NCBI RefSeq assembly: GCF_007860135.1 | Contig: NZ_SJPV01000020.1 | Coordinates: forward strand, 42,309-106,308 | DNA from: Novipirellula artificiosorum | GTDB taxonomy: Bacteria > Planctomycetota > Planctomycetia > Pirellulales > Pirellulaceae | Reading direction: 5' to 3' | DNA: 64,000 bases | Shown here: one piece after another, positions 48,797-57,993 of the stretch | Layout: each line of letters begins with the position of its first letter | Position numbering within the stretch: the first letter of the stretch is position 1 | Made by a program: the position numbers and the translations under genes | Notes under the pieces: generated by a model | Told to the model about the DNA's origin: nothing | Seen by the model: the letters and a program-made list of their open reading frames with translations, nothing else | Database searches by the model: none

Positions 48797-48852
48797 AGCG
48801 ATTCACTCGCGGAACTGCATCATCAAGCAGTTAGGGATGCTTGATTTTCTCA

Positions 48853-50688
48853 TCAACGAAAGAGGATCTCCACCACGAAACCATTTTCACTGGTTTTCAC
48901 GTCTTTGAAATCGAGTTCCAACGCCGCAGCGTTCTGTTTCCATGGGAACGCCTGGTCGCTGCCGAGCAGACGGACTCGTTGGATCGTTCCAGCTTGCTGG
49001 TTCAAGGAACGGATTCGGACGGTGTCGCCGCTGCGCACCAGCGAGATGGCGTAGACCGTGTCGCCCTTGGCGGTGAACCAAAAGTCCTTCGGAGTGAAGC
49101 GGCGCGAGAAGCCCTTGGCGGCCCGCTGACCGGTGCCCTCCAGCTGCGTTTCCTCTGCACCTTCGTGAAGAACTTTCCAGCGGGTGCTGCCATAGATGGC
49201 CTCGCCGTTGATCGCCAACCATTGCCCTACCTCACGCAGATGGCGGGCACTGGGCGCCGGCACCTGGCCCCGTCCGTCGGGACCAATGTTCAACAAGTAG
49301 TTCCCTCCCTTCGACGCGATGTCGATGAAATAGTAAAGCAGTTCACGCGTGCTCTTCCAGTCATCATCATAGGACTTGTAGCCCCAGGAGTTGTTCGTGG
49401 TGCCACATGTCTCCCAGTGCTTGTCCAGCACTTCGGTTGCACCGGGAATCTTGTTGTCACCTGCGTCGAGATAGTCGCCGAAACCGTGGCCGACACGTCG
49501 ATTGACAATCACATTGGGATTGAGGTCAAAGATCATCTTGTAGAAACGGAAGGATTGCGCCTCGGTAACAAACCCGTCACCGTCAAACCAAATCAAACGC
49601 AATCGTGGCATCATCTTGACCAGTTCGGCGATCTGCAGGTAGGCCTTATTCTCCAGATACTCGGCGTGAGTGTTGGGACTCGGGTCCCAGAGATTCTTGC
49701 CCCTCGGATGCGTATAGATACCGAGCACGTCGTTGCGACTTTTGATGCTGGCATAGTTTCCGTCGCTGCCGTCTTGCCAGTCGTTGCCGTGCGAGTAGTA
49801 CACGCCGAACTCCAATCCCTCGGCCAAGCAAGCCTCGTAAAGTTCCTTGATCGCATCGCCCTTGTAGGGCGTGGCATCCATCATGTCGTACTGCGAGCAG
49901 GCCGAATCGAACAACGCGAAGCCATCATGATGCTTGGCGGTGATCACCACGTATTTCATCCCGGCGTCCTTGGCCAGCCGGGCGATGTTTTCCGCGAAGG
50001 AATGATCGGGCTGGAAGTTCTTGGACAGTTCCGCATATTCGGCGCGGGGAATGCGAAAGGTCGACATCAGCCATTCGGCGACGCGGGGTCCTGGATACGG
50101 GGATTGTTCAATGCGGGTGCCCTTCCAAATACCACCCGCTTGCGAGTACAGCCCCCAATGGATAAACATCCCGAATTTTGCCTCTTTGAACCAAGCCATG
50201 GCCGCTTGTTTTTGCTTCGATTGATGCATTGCCAGCCACTGTGAGTGATACTCGCCCGATCCAAGCGAATTACTGAAATGTGGCACAATACGTAGCTGTT
50301 TCAAAGCGACCGACGTCTCAATCGTCAACCTGTGTTTTCCCACGGACTTCAAGCTGACGGACCTCTTGAATTCCGACACGGTCCCAGCTTCTATGACAAA
50401 GTCCTTCTTCAGAACTTCCTGGAACTGCACCCCATCGACCTCCACCGTGGCCTTGGCAAGTTCGCCCGTACTGATGACCTGGACGACGTATGGTCCCTTC
50501 TCTTCAAGCTCAAAGTCCCATGCAAGGCGACCGTCCACAACCTCGGCGTCCTGCACCTTCAGCACGACCCAATGATCGGGACCTTGATGGGTCGTGGTCG
50601 CGGCCTGTACATGGCCAGAGATAACGAGAAAGAATGTGGCGATGAACGCAATGCAGGCGACGATTCCAACTGAAAAGTAGCGTCTCAT
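48853..50688 (-). CDS. Secreted alpha-L-fucosidase (GH29)
   Basis: The 611-residue product has a signal peptide (about residues 1-29) and an N-terminal beta domain (about 30-135). The GH29 barrel follows: WFKEAKFGMFIHWGLYS, YVVITAKHHDGFALFDS, GVYYSHGNDWQ and the nucleophile Asp in LIWFDGDG (about D368). A C-terminal beta sandwich ends the protein. GH29 removes terminal alpha-L-fucose. Start ATG at 50688 lies after an aagga box; the longer frame to 50838 lacks a signal peptide at its start. With GH78, GH2 and the sulfatases it suggests a fucose- and rhamnose-containing sulfated glycan. Confidence 0.92.
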   Translation of the reverse strand: MRRYFSVGIVACIAFIATFFLVISGHVQAATTTHQGPDHWVVLKVQDAEVVDGRLAWDFELEEKGPYVVQVISTGELAKATVEVDGVQFQEVLKKDFVIEAGTVSEFKRSVSLKSVGKHRLTIETSVALKQLRIVPHFSNSLGSGEYHSQWLAMHQSKQKQAAMAWFKEAKFGMFIHWGLYSQAGGIWKGTRIEQSPYPGPRVAEWLMSTFRIPRAEYAELSKNFQPDHSFAENIARLAKDAGMKYVVITAKHHDGFALFDSACSQYDMMDATPYKGDAIKELYEACLAEGLEFGVYYSHGNDWQDGSDGNYASIKSRNDVLGIYTHPRGKNLWDPSPNTHAEYLENKAYLQIAELVKMMPRLRLIWFDGDGFVTEAQSFRFYKMIFDLNPNVIVNRRVGHGFGDYLDAGDNKIPGATEVLDKHWETCGTTNNSWGYKSYDDDWKSTRELLYYFIDIASKGGNYLLNIGPDGRGQVPAPSARHLREVGQWLAINGEAIYGSTRWKVLHEGAEETQLEGTGQRAAKGFSRRFTPKDFWFTAKGDTVYAISLVRSGDTVRIRSLNQQAGTIQRVRLLGSDQAFPWKQNAAALELDFKDVKTSENGFVVEILFR

Positions 50689-50806
50689 TTCATTTCCTTC
50701 GGCTCGGTGCGTAAGTCGGATGCTTTCGCGAAAAAGCTCTTCATCGCCAAACGGCAACACTCGATCCCGAGCCGTAGGGATCGCCATTGCCGACGCAACT
50801 TTCGTA

Positions 50807-50954
50807 CTAGCTGGACAGCGCCAATTTGTGAGCGGCAAGACGCTCGCCGCCGGTTATGCCAATGAAATTCCGGCGGCTAGCGTCTTGCCGCTCAGCCCGA
50901 TATAAATTCGAAAAATCATCATAAGTGGCACATGAAGGGACGCTGTCCAGTGAG
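50807..50954. mobile_element. Copy 3, most complete ctggacagcgcca palindromic element (MITE-like)
   Basis: About 148 bases with nested symmetry. The outer ends ctggacagcg (50811-50820) and cgctgtccag (50941-50950) are exact reverse complements. The inner arms gagcggcaagacgctcgccg+ccgg (50830-50853) and its complement (50870-50893) differ at one base. There is no open frame. It lies between fucosidase and NIPSNAP genes. Related partial copies are at 8731 and 22930. This fits a non-autonomous element or large REP. Confidence 0.7.
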
Positions 50955-50986
50955 GGCAATCTCCGCAGTCTGGATCAAGGAAGGTG

Positions 50987-51775
50987 CTAAATCTGCGAAT
51001 ACGTGGTTGGCTTAAGAATCGTATTCGTAATCCCCGACAAGATTCGTTTGTCGGCATACTCGTCCAGCTTCTTCAATGCCTGCCATTCCTCTGAGCTCAC
51101 GAATTGTTTCCAGTTCGCTTTCAATTGCTCTTGGCTGTCAAAAGCCAACATGTAGGTCAAATTGGGCATCTTCGGACCGACAATCGTTTCGCCAAAGAAA
51201 ACGGGATGGAGCCCCGTTTTTCGGAACACCGCGATCTCTCCCGCATCGTTGAACATTTCGATCTTCTTCTGGCCGGTCACAATGCTCGGGCTCTCGTAGA
51301 TTCGCAGTTGGACGATGCGATCCTTGGAAGTGATTGGCGTTTCTAGCTTCGGCATGCCCCGGAACGCGATCATCAAGGACGATTCCATGCGAGCGAATGC
51401 GGGCTGTTCCGCAGGCGCATTGAGAAACTCGGATGCAGCGGTCATGAATTGACGGTCATCACCCATGCGCTGAACCAACGTCGCAACCGACTCTGTATTG
51501 GGGTGGGGGATCAAAACCGTTACGGGCGAAATCCCCTCCAGTGGTGTGAACACGCCCACGGGTGAGATGCCAAGCCGATTGAGCGCCGGCAAGGCAGCCT
51601 CGGCCAGGAATTGATCCAGTCCTTTGCGTTGTTCTTCGCTGTCCACAAGATAGTGTCGCAATTCGTAACACTCTCGGTCGGTCGGCGACCCACCCGCGGA
51701 ATGAACGAGGGAGGAGTTTCCCAAGGTGGCTAAACCCACAGCGCCACCGCTGACGAAGAATTCGCGTCGTTTCAT
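50987..51775 (-). CDS. Secreted NIPSNAP-family protein
   Basis: The 262-residue product has a Tat-like signal (MKRREFFVSGG...) cut near HSAGG. It carries two NIPSNAP ferredoxin-like modules, beginning CYELRHYLVDSEEQRKGLD (about 35) and VQLRIYESPSIVTGQKKIEMF (about 155), the usual tandem in planctomycetes. The C-terminal module contains FGETIVGPKMPNLTYMLAF. Function is unknown in bacteria; it is often near Gfo/Idh/MocA and DUF1080 genes, as here, and may bind small metabolites. It is divergent from the DUF1080 gene. Confidence 0.85.
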   Translation of the reverse strand: MKRREFFVSGGAVGLATLGNSSLVHSAGGSPTDRECYELRHYLVDSEEQRKGLDQFLAEAALPALNRLGISPVGVFTPLEGISPVTVLIPHPNTESVATLVQRMGDDRQFMTAASEFLNAPAEQPAFARMESSLMIAFRGMPKLETPITSKDRIVQLRIYESPSIVTGQKKIEMFNDAGEIAVFRKTGLHPVFFGETIVGPKMPNLTYMLAFDSQEQLKANWKQFVSSEEWQALKKLDEYADKRILSGITNTILKPTTYSQI

Positions 51776-51938
51776 AATTTGTTCCCTATTTATCTGGCTG
51801 GCAAGTTACTCGAGACAGGAGTGTTTTCGAGCCACAGAGTCTACCACAAACGGTCCATCGCAGTGACAACGGTCCTCGTTTCCCTGGGTCAATCGGTCAA
51901 CTCTCGGGACAAGCCAAGGGGCGGCCTCCCTGCGATTG

Positions 51939-51966
51939 TTGCTTTCAAGTCGTCACAACGTATAAT
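51939..51966 (+). promoter_or_regulatory. Sigma-70-like promoter for the DUF1080 gene
   Basis: ttgctt (51939-51944) and tataat (51961-51966) are separated by 16 bases. The ATG of the DUF1080 gene is 45 bases downstream of the -10 box, giving a plausible short leader. This is the clearest promoter seen in the window. Confidence 0.6.
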
Positions 51967-52010
51967 GCGGTCTCCCACCTTCCCTCCCTCCCCCTTACCT
52001 GAGCTCACCG

Positions 52011-52709
52011 ATGAATAAACGGCTCTTCCTTCTGATCGCCTACACTTGCCTGTTCACCGCGATTCCCCTTTGCTCTGCTGACGACAACCAATTGACCGAT
52101 CAAGAACAGAGCGAGGGATGGCAACTGCTTTTCAATGGTAAAGACTACGATGGATGGAAGTGCAACAACGGAAAAGAAGTCGCGTCGGAGGTGTTCGATG
52201 GATCGATGCAGCCCTACAAATCCGGGGGCTACCTTATCCTTCACGAAAAGACGTTTGGCAATTTTGTCTTGAAGTGTGATGTGAAGATGCCAGAGTCTTG
52301 CAACTCGGGGATCTTTCTTCGTGTTGAAGACCCAGCCAATCCGGTACACACGGGATTTGAAATTCAAGTTGCCAGCGGTACGGGGACCAGTTGCCACGAC
52401 TTTGGCGCTATTTACGACCTCGTGCCAACAACCAAGAATGTGTCGAAAGGACCGGGTACTTGGAACCGGGTTGAGATCAAATGCTTAGGCCCAAACATTT
52501 CCGTCACCGTCAACGATGAACTGGTTTGCCAGATGAATGCTGACGAATTCGATTTGCCGGGTGAACGAGCTATCGATGGGGACCACAAGTACAAGCTTGA
52601 TGGCAAGAGTCGCGTGATCAAGGACTTCGCACGAACTGGATTGTTGGGGTTCCAGGACCATGGTCATCCGGTTTGGTACAAGAACGTCAAGGTCTTGCCG
52701 CTTCCTTAA
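52011..52709 (+). CDS. Secreted DUF1080 protein (3-keto-disaccharide hydrolase-like)
   Basis: The 232-residue product has a signal peptide (cut near CSA-DDN, residue 24). It has the DUF1080 jelly-roll blocks: GWQLLFNGKDYDGWKCNNG, GNFVLKCDVKMPESCNSGIF and GVLGFQDHG-like (LLGFQDHGHPVWYKNVKV). Some DUF1080 proteins cleave 3-keto-glycosides after oxidation of a sugar hydroxyl; others bind carbohydrate. The neighbouring Gfo/Idh/MocA oxidoreductase, 70 bases downstream on the same strand, fits an oxidise-then-cleave pathway (inference). Confidence 0.88.
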   Translation: MNKRLFLLIAYTCLFTAIPLCSADDNQLTDQEQSEGWQLLFNGKDYDGWKCNNGKEVASEVFDGSMQPYKSGGYLILHEKTFGNFVLKCDVKMPESCNSGIFLRVEDPANPVHTGFEIQVASGTGTSCHDFGAIYDLVPTTKNVSKGPGTWNRVEIKCLGPNISVTVNDELVCQMNADEFDLPGERAIDGDHKYKLDGKSRVIKDFARTGLLGFQDHGHPVWYKNVKVLPLP

Positions 52710-52779
52710 GCGGTGAAGCGTGAACCAATTGTAACCAACTCCCTTGTTCCGATCCGATGTTCGCTGAAAGGTGGATAAC

Positions 52780-54069
52780 ATGTGGGACTCGATATCGCGT
52801 CGTTTTTTTCTCCGCGGCACTGCTGCCGCAGCGGGTGCTTTGGCAACGAGCGGCTTGCCGCTTGCTGCCGAGGATTCGCCCAACAATCGACTGCAATTCG
52901 CTAGCATAGGAGTCGGCGGAAAGGGAGACAGCGATTCCAAAGCTGCCGCGAATCATGGTGAAATGGTTGCGGTTTGTGATGTGGATCGGAACCGTCTCGC
53001 CAACGCACTCAAGCATTTTCCGAATGCCAGAGGCTTTACGGACTATCGAGAAATGCTCGATCAAATGGGCAACTCGATCGATGCGGTTACCGTCAGCACT
53101 CCCGATCATATGCACGCTCCTGCGTCGTTGATGGCGATGCGGATGGGCATCCACTGTTTTTGCCAAAAACCGCTCACTCGGACGATCTACGAAGCAAGGC
53201 TTGTGGGTCAGGTGGCGCGCGAGAAAAAACTGGCGACGCAAATGGGAAACCAAGGCACGGCCAGTGATACGCTCAGGCAATGCGCACACTGGTTGCGTGG
53301 CGGCGCGATTGGCAGCGTCAAAGAGTTGCACATTTGGACCAATCGGGCAAAAGGATGGTGGCCACAAGGCATCGAGCGTCCTCCGCAACAGCCAACACCG
53401 GCGCATCTCGACTGGGACGCGTGGCTCGGTGTTGCAGCCGAGCGACCTTACGGCGACGGCTACCATCCCTTCAAATGGCGTGGTTGGTGGGATTTTGGCA
53501 CCGGAGCTCTCGGGGACATTGCCTGTCATGTGGTCAGCATGCCGTTCATGGGACTCGATTTGCGTGACCCTCTCTCTGCGGTTGCAGAGACATCGGGACA
53601 TAACGGCGAGAGCTTTCCGGAGTCGTCAATCATCACCTTCGAATTCGGCGCGAATCCATGGCGTGGCCCAGTCAAGCTGGTTTGGTACGATGGTGGCAGA
53701 CTTCCACCGAAGGAATTGCTAGGTGGTCGTGAGCCGGGACCTGAGGGTGGCTCGCTTGCGATTGGCGACAAGGGAATCTTGCTGAATGACCAACTGCTTG
53801 ATGGTGCGGAACCCGTTCAGGTTGAATTCCCTCATTCCCCTGGTCATGTCGAAGAATGGATTCGGGCGATCCGAGGCGGCGAACAAGCGATGTCCAACTT
53901 CCCCGACTACGCTGGACCTCTCACCGAAGTCATGCTGCTGGGAAACTTAGCCGTTTGGACCGGCCAAAAAGTCGAGTGGAATGCAGCGGAGATGGCCGTG
54001 TCGAACATCAAAGGATTGGACACGCTCATCAAGCCGACCTACCGCAACGGTTACACGCTCGACACGTGA
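52780..54069 (+). CDS. Tat-exported Gfo/Idh/MocA family oxidoreductase
   Basis: The 429-residue product has a Tat signal (SRRFFLRGTAAAAGALA, about residues 5-21). A Rossmann fold follows, with FASIGVGGKGDSD (NAD-binding glycines) and VAVCDVDRNRLANA. CQKPLTRTIYEAR then carries the EKP-type motif as CQKP; the usual Glu is replaced by Gln. The C-terminal domain has WWDFGTGALGDIACHVV, whose Asp and His are typical. ATG 52780 has an aggtgg box just upstream. Probably oxidises a sugar or polyol outside the cytoplasm and acts with the DUF1080 protein. Confidence 0.85.
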   Translation: MWDSISRRFFLRGTAAAAGALATSGLPLAAEDSPNNRLQFASIGVGGKGDSDSKAAANHGEMVAVCDVDRNRLANALKHFPNARGFTDYREMLDQMGNSIDAVTVSTPDHMHAPASLMAMRMGIHCFCQKPLTRTIYEARLVGQVAREKKLATQMGNQGTASDTLRQCAHWLRGGAIGSVKELHIWTNRAKGWWPQGIERPPQQPTPAHLDWDAWLGVAAERPYGDGYHPFKWRGWWDFGTGALGDIACHVVSMPFMGLDLRDPLSAVAETSGHNGESFPESSIITFEFGANPWRGPVKLVWYDGGRLPPKELLGGREPGPEGGSLAIGDKGILLNDQLLDGAEPVQVEFPHSPGHVEEWIRAIRGGEQAMSNFPDYAGPLTEVMLLGNLAVWTGQKVEWNAAEMAVSNIKGLDTLIKPTYRNGYTLDT

Positions 54070-54124
54070 ACCCATCCCGAAAAAAACTGGCTGGAGTGCA
54101 TCGGGAAAGGTAGCAATGAATTGC

Positions 54125-54676
54125 TCACCGATCGTTGAGCTGGGTTGCGCAAACCGGGCAGACGGTATACCGCAATCCAGGAACCGTTTGGCTTTCGTAC
54201 AGTCGTAACTTGAGTGCGATGTTTTCCATCTCCAACCACCCTGATGGCTCGATCAACGAACGCTTGCAAAAACTGCACATGGTGAGGAATGTATTGGATC
54301 GGTCCTGCTGGGAGTCTAACACCGCACAACGGCGCTGTGGCACCGCGCGAATCAAACAGCTTTCGTACAACAATTGGCCATCACGATGGTTGCCGATGGT
54401 TAGCTGCATGTAACGTTGCAGTGTGGGTGAATCGCAACGAAAAGGCACCGTGATTGGAACTCCAGATGATCGAACCTGTTCGTGTATTTCTTGGTACAGG
54501 GTTCGTGTTGGCTCATCCGCGATGAATTCCCAGACCAGACGCCCCAGCACCGATTTTTCATCGAGTTCCGGGGCATTGTTTTCTTTAGCGAACGCTAGCC
54601 ACCAATCGTTGATGTAAACGATCACATCCGCACGGTCAACGCAGTACCGATACAGGGGGTGGACTTGAGCTACCAT
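54125..54676 (-). CDS. PAS-like domain protein with C-terminal four-Cys metal site
   Basis: The 183-residue protein begins with a PAS-like region (about residues 1-110; VIVYINDWWLAFAKENN). It ends with two Cys pairs: C134-x2-C137 (MCSFCKRSL) and C173-x2-C176 (VCPVCATQL), with GWLEMENIALKL between. This CxxCK...W.E...CPxC pattern is also seen after PAS domains in some signalling proteins. No output domain or signal peptide is seen. I infer a small cytosolic sensor or adaptor with a bound zinc; partner unknown. Confidence 0.65.
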   Translation of the reverse strand: MVAQVHPLYRYCVDRADVIVYINDWWLAFAKENNAPELDEKSVLGRLVWEFIADEPTRTLYQEIHEQVRSSGVPITVPFRCDSPTLQRYMQLTIGNHRDGQLLYESCLIRAVPQRRCAVLDSQQDRSNTFLTMCSFCKRSLIEPSGWLEMENIALKLRLYESQTVPGLRYTVCPVCATQLNDR

Positions 54677-54774
54677 GGCGCTTCACCTCCCAAAAAACTT
54701 AGAGTTCATGGACCAAGTGACCCCATTATTGTAGCACGAGCGCATCGTACTTTGTGGAATGAAGGGAACGCGAC

Positions 54775-56505
54775 TCAGTTTTTCCTTGATGCCTGTGTGT
54801 CCCGTGCATAGTCCATCCTCGCTTGCCAATCGGCCAGAAAGTCGCGACGCCATCGGTTCACGGAGATGGCGCCTGGGCGACGGTTCACGCTGAGTTCCGG
54901 ATTGGGATCGTCGGTCCAGTAGTTTTGTCCATGATCGGTTCGTTGGTAAGCGCCACCCCAGTGGTCCGAGGTCGGGTCATCCGGATTACCTTGCAGGATG
55001 TACAGCAGCGACGGCGAGTCTCCCATCTTGATGTCGCGTTTCTTCTGATAGAACAAATCGCCCAGCGCACCGTGGTGACGAACGTGCCTCTCCACAAACG
55101 CCAAATTACTCCATTCACCTTGCTGTTCTCCCCCCACATACATTCCCCGAAAGGTCGTGTCCGATTCGATCCACCAAAGATCGGGATGATTCTCGAAAAG
55201 ATAGTCCCGCGCGGCTTGATCGTGCTGGGTATTCCACGAGCCGATGGAGTACACGCGGATTCTCGACTTCATCGCAGGCTGATCATGAACGGCCTGCGCC
55301 ACATCGGTGATACTTCCCCAAACCAAAATCCACAACGGACGCTCGTCGTCTGATTGCGCAGCTTGAATGATCAGCCGTGACCCATCGGTGGGGTTGCTCC
55401 AGCCCTTCTTCGGGGCCGTGTCGACCGCACCTTGTACGGAGACGTTTCGCAACTGTTTCGGTGTTGGAAACGGCTTCCCGGAATTTCGTTTGAGCTTCTC
55501 GAAGTCTGACTCGTAGGCATCAAGGGCTTCATGAAGATGCCGCAGCCGACCTTGGTTTGGAGGCGAAGAGATTAGGCCTTCGATGTCGAGCACGTCCGCA
55601 TAGAAGAGAAGATGCACCATCGACTGAAAATCATCGGGGTCCGAGCCCCCGATGTCCGTCGAGACGACCACGCGCGGCCGCTTGCCAGTCAACGCCCCAC
55701 CCGTCAACTTTTCCTTAGCTGCGTCGTCGGCTTGCAGCACGTTCAGCCAGCTTAGCCAATCGTGCGGGGAATTCGGCAATTCCATATCACGAATGCTATT
55801 TTTGAGTTCAGGCATCACCCGCGCCAAGTCATTGGCGATCAGGGCTCCGAACCGCTCTCCACCGAGTGCATTCAGGTGCGTCCTATCAATGCTGCCATCC
55901 TGATTGCGAGGGCTGATCCGCTCACAACCTTCTTGACCTAGGGCTTCGTAGATTTCGATCGACTGCGCATGCAGATCGATCACCGGTACCTTCTTTTCGT
56001 CCGCAACGGTCTTCGCCGCTTTCACATAGCCCGTGAGAATCGAGTTGATGTGGATTCCATCCGACGCCCACAAACGTCGAGAGATGGACGTCACGATGAC
56101 CGGTTTCGCGCCGATAGCTCGCGACTCGTCCACGTAGCGTGCCAGGTTACGTCGATACGTGGTGTTTGGATCCGTTTCTCGTTCGGGTCCTTTTCCCGGT
56201 TGATCGTTATGTCCGAACTGAATCAGGATCACTGCCGGCCGCTCATCGAGAACCTTCTGCCAACGTCCTTCATCGCGGAAGCTTTTGCTGCTGCGGCCGC
56301 CTGCACTCAGATTCACGCAAGTCGCGTCAGCGGTCAGAGAATTGGCAAAGCCAAGTCCCCATCCGGCTTGATCCGTCACCGTTGAATCACCCGCCAAAAC
56401 GATTTTGAGTTTCCCACCTGTGTCCACGGCATTCGTCGTCACAGCGCAGGGCAATGTAGCGATGATCATCATCAAGGAGATCTTAAACTTGATCGTGTTG
56501 GTCAT
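54775..56505 (-). CDS. Fusion of rhamnogalacturonan-acetylesterase-like SGNH hydrolase with DUF1593 domain
   Basis: The 576-residue product has a signal peptide (cut near NAVDTG). The SGNH esterase domain (about 32-230) has nucleophile GDSTV (Ser41), GGRSSKSF, GHND and the C-terminal DRTHLNALG Asp/His pair, all complete. Residues 270-570 form a DUF1593/nucleoside-hydrolase-like domain (VVVSTDIGGSDPDDFQSM; WGSITDVAQAV; WWIESDTTFRGMY). The first domain removes acetyl groups from pectin-like polymers; the second has unknown sugar-related activity. The combination is not one I know as common. Gap to the upstream sulfatase is 45 bases, so likely one operon. Confidence 0.85.
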   Translation of the reverse strand: MTNTIKFKISLMMIIATLPCAVTTNAVDTGGKLKIVLAGDSTVTDQAGWGLGFANSLTADATCVNLSAGGRSSKSFRDEGRWQKVLDERPAVILIQFGHNDQPGKGPERETDPNTTYRRNLARYVDESRAIGAKPVIVTSISRRLWASDGIHINSILTGYVKAAKTVADEKKVPVIDLHAQSIEIYEALGQEGCERISPRNQDGSIDRTHLNALGGERFGALIANDLARVMPELKNSIRDMELPNSPHDWLSWLNVLQADDAAKEKLTGGALTGKRPRVVVSTDIGGSDPDDFQSMVHLLFYADVLDIEGLISSPPNQGRLRHLHEALDAYESDFEKLKRNSGKPFPTPKQLRNVSVQGAVDTAPKKGWSNPTDGSRLIIQAAQSDDERPLWILVWGSITDVAQAVHDQPAMKSRIRVYSIGSWNTQHDQAARDYLFENHPDLWWIESDTTFRGMYVGGEQQGEWSNLAFVERHVRHHGALGDLFYQKKRDIKMGDSPSLLYILQGNPDDPTSDHWGGAYQRTDHGQNYWTDDPNPELSVNRRPGAISVNRWRRDFLADWQARMDYARDTQASRKN

Positions 56506-56550
56506 CGTTATCTTCTCTCTTTCTGTCCCTAAAGCGATTGGTGACGCACT

Positions 56551-57993
56551 TTACCACTTAAATTGTTTCGCGAGCCGCGCCGCATGGAACTTGACCACTT
56601 CGGAATATTCGGTGGCGACGTTACGTGATTCGCCTGGGTCGTGTACGTGATCGTAGAGTTCCCGGGCGATCACTTCACCACCCTCCATGTCGCGCCATTC
56701 GGTGTAACGCCATTCGGCAGTACGGATGGAATAGCCCCAGGCTTTCCAGTTTGCCGCCGGTCCATAAAAGGGATGCTGGTGTTGCGTAAACGCCGCATCC
56801 TTCACGCACACTGCGGGATCGAAGATGACCGGTGCAAGGCTATCCCCCTCAAGACGCTTGTTCAAATCGCCATCGATCCTGGCCAGCGCTGCGAGGGTGG
56901 GGTAGAGATCGACCAGTTCGGCCAGTGCGGTTGTGCTTTTACCATGTCCGGCCACATGCATCGGGTCGGCAATGATCAGAGGCACGCGTGCGTCGAGTTC
57001 AAAATTGGTTGTCTTTCCCCAGAGCGTCTGCTCGCCGATGTGGAATCCGTGGTCGGATGTGAAGACGACGACCGTATTTGCAGCGTGTTCACTCTCGTCA
57101 AGCGCATCAAGAATTTCTCCGAGCTGGGTGTCCAGGAAGCTAATCGAGCCATAGTACCCATGCCGATAGTGTCGAATCTCCTTGGTGGTGAAAGGGCGAT
57201 TTTTCGGGACGCCATCATAGCCGCGAATCTCCGTTGAATCGTGCATGGCGATGGCAGGAACATCCACGGGGGCAGCGGCAGGTTCAGGCAAGGAAATCTT
57301 TTCGGGATCGTAGAGGTCCCAGTATTTCTTTGGCGCGACAAAAGGAAGATGGGGACGCCAGAATCCAACTGCAAGAAAGAACGGCTGTCCGTCGGCGGGG
57401 TGGTCACGAAGCATTGCCGCAGCGAGGTTGGCGATCTGCCCATCACGGTATGCGGTGTCGGGCACGTCGAGGGCTTCCGCGACGGGTGCTTTGGCAAAGG
57501 TCCGTTCTCTCAATGCGGCGGGCGTGTTGGCGTAGACCGTGTCTGTGGCATGAGTGCCCTTGAACAGGACCTCGTCAATCGACCAGGAGCGGCGGTCCTG
57601 AGTTTCTCCCATGTTGTGAAACATCTTGCCAATGTTCTGGCAGAAATAGCCGTGGTTCTTGAAATGCTGGGGAAGCGTGATCAGGTTGGTCCCGTCCACT
57701 GCGGTTTCGCGGAAGTACTTGCGCAAGTCATCAACCTTGACCGTGTCCGGTCGCAGGCCCGTCAGGAATGACGATCGCGACGGATTGCACACCGCCTGTT
57801 GACAGTAGGCCCGCTCGAAAACAAGGCCCCGCGCCGCAAGTCGCTGCAGATTCGGTGTGATTGCCGCCCGGTCGCCATAAGGACCGATGTCGCAGTTCAA
57901 GTCGTCGGCAACGATCAAGAGGACGTTGGGAACTGCGCCAGCCTTGGCATAGCCACTGACGAGCAGTAGGCAAACAAACGTTAAGCATTTCAT
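56551..57993 (-). CDS. Secreted sulfatase (iduronate-2-sulfatase-like)
   Basis: The 480-residue product has a signal peptide (MKCLTFVCLLLVSGYAKAGA), PNVLLIVADDLNCDIGPYGD (22-41) and the nucleophile motif VCNPSRSSFLTG (Cys69). It continues with FRETAVDGTNLITLPQHFKN, GKMFHN, LAVGFWRPHLPF and VVFTSDHGFHIGE, characteristic of the iduronate-2-sulfatase-like branch. I chose the start at 57993 because it gives a proper signal peptide; the frame is open to 58074. Upstream gene of the esterase/DUF1593 fusion. Together they may remove sulfate and acetyl groups from the same polysaccharide. Confidence 0.92.
   Translation of the reverse strand: MKCLTFVCLLLVSGYAKAGAVPNVLLIVADDLNCDIGPYGDRAAITPNLQRLAARGLVFERAYCQQAVCNPSRSSFLTGLRPDTVKVDDLRKYFRETAVDGTNLITLPQHFKNHGYFCQNIGKMFHNMGETQDRRSWSIDEVLFKGTHATDTVYANTPAALRERTFAKAPVAEALDVPDTAYRDGQIANLAAAMLRDHPADGQPFFLAVGFWRPHLPFVAPKKYWDLYDPEKISLPEPAAAPVDVPAIAMHDSTEIRGYDGVPKNRPFTTKEIRHYRHGYYGSISFLDTQLGEILDALDESEHAANTVVVFTSDHGFHIGEQTLWGKTTNFELDARVPLIIADPMHVAGHGKSTTALAELVDLYPTLAALARIDGDLNKRLEGDSLAPVIFDPAVCVKDAAFTQHQHPFYGPAANWKAWGYSIRTAEWRYTEWRDMEGGEVIARELYDHVHDPGESRNVATEYSEVVKFHAARLAKQFKW

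Noticed and set aside
48841..50244. 467-codon open frame on the plus strand, antisense to the fucosidase
   Set aside because: It lies wholly inside a clearly conserved GH29 gene, has no signal or family motif, and reflects codon bias of the opposite strand.
52780..54069. Loss of function in the Gfo/Idh/MocA protein because EKP reads QKP
   Set aside because: The Lys and Pro remain and Gln for Glu occurs in other secreted planctomycete members, so this is not evidence of inactivity.
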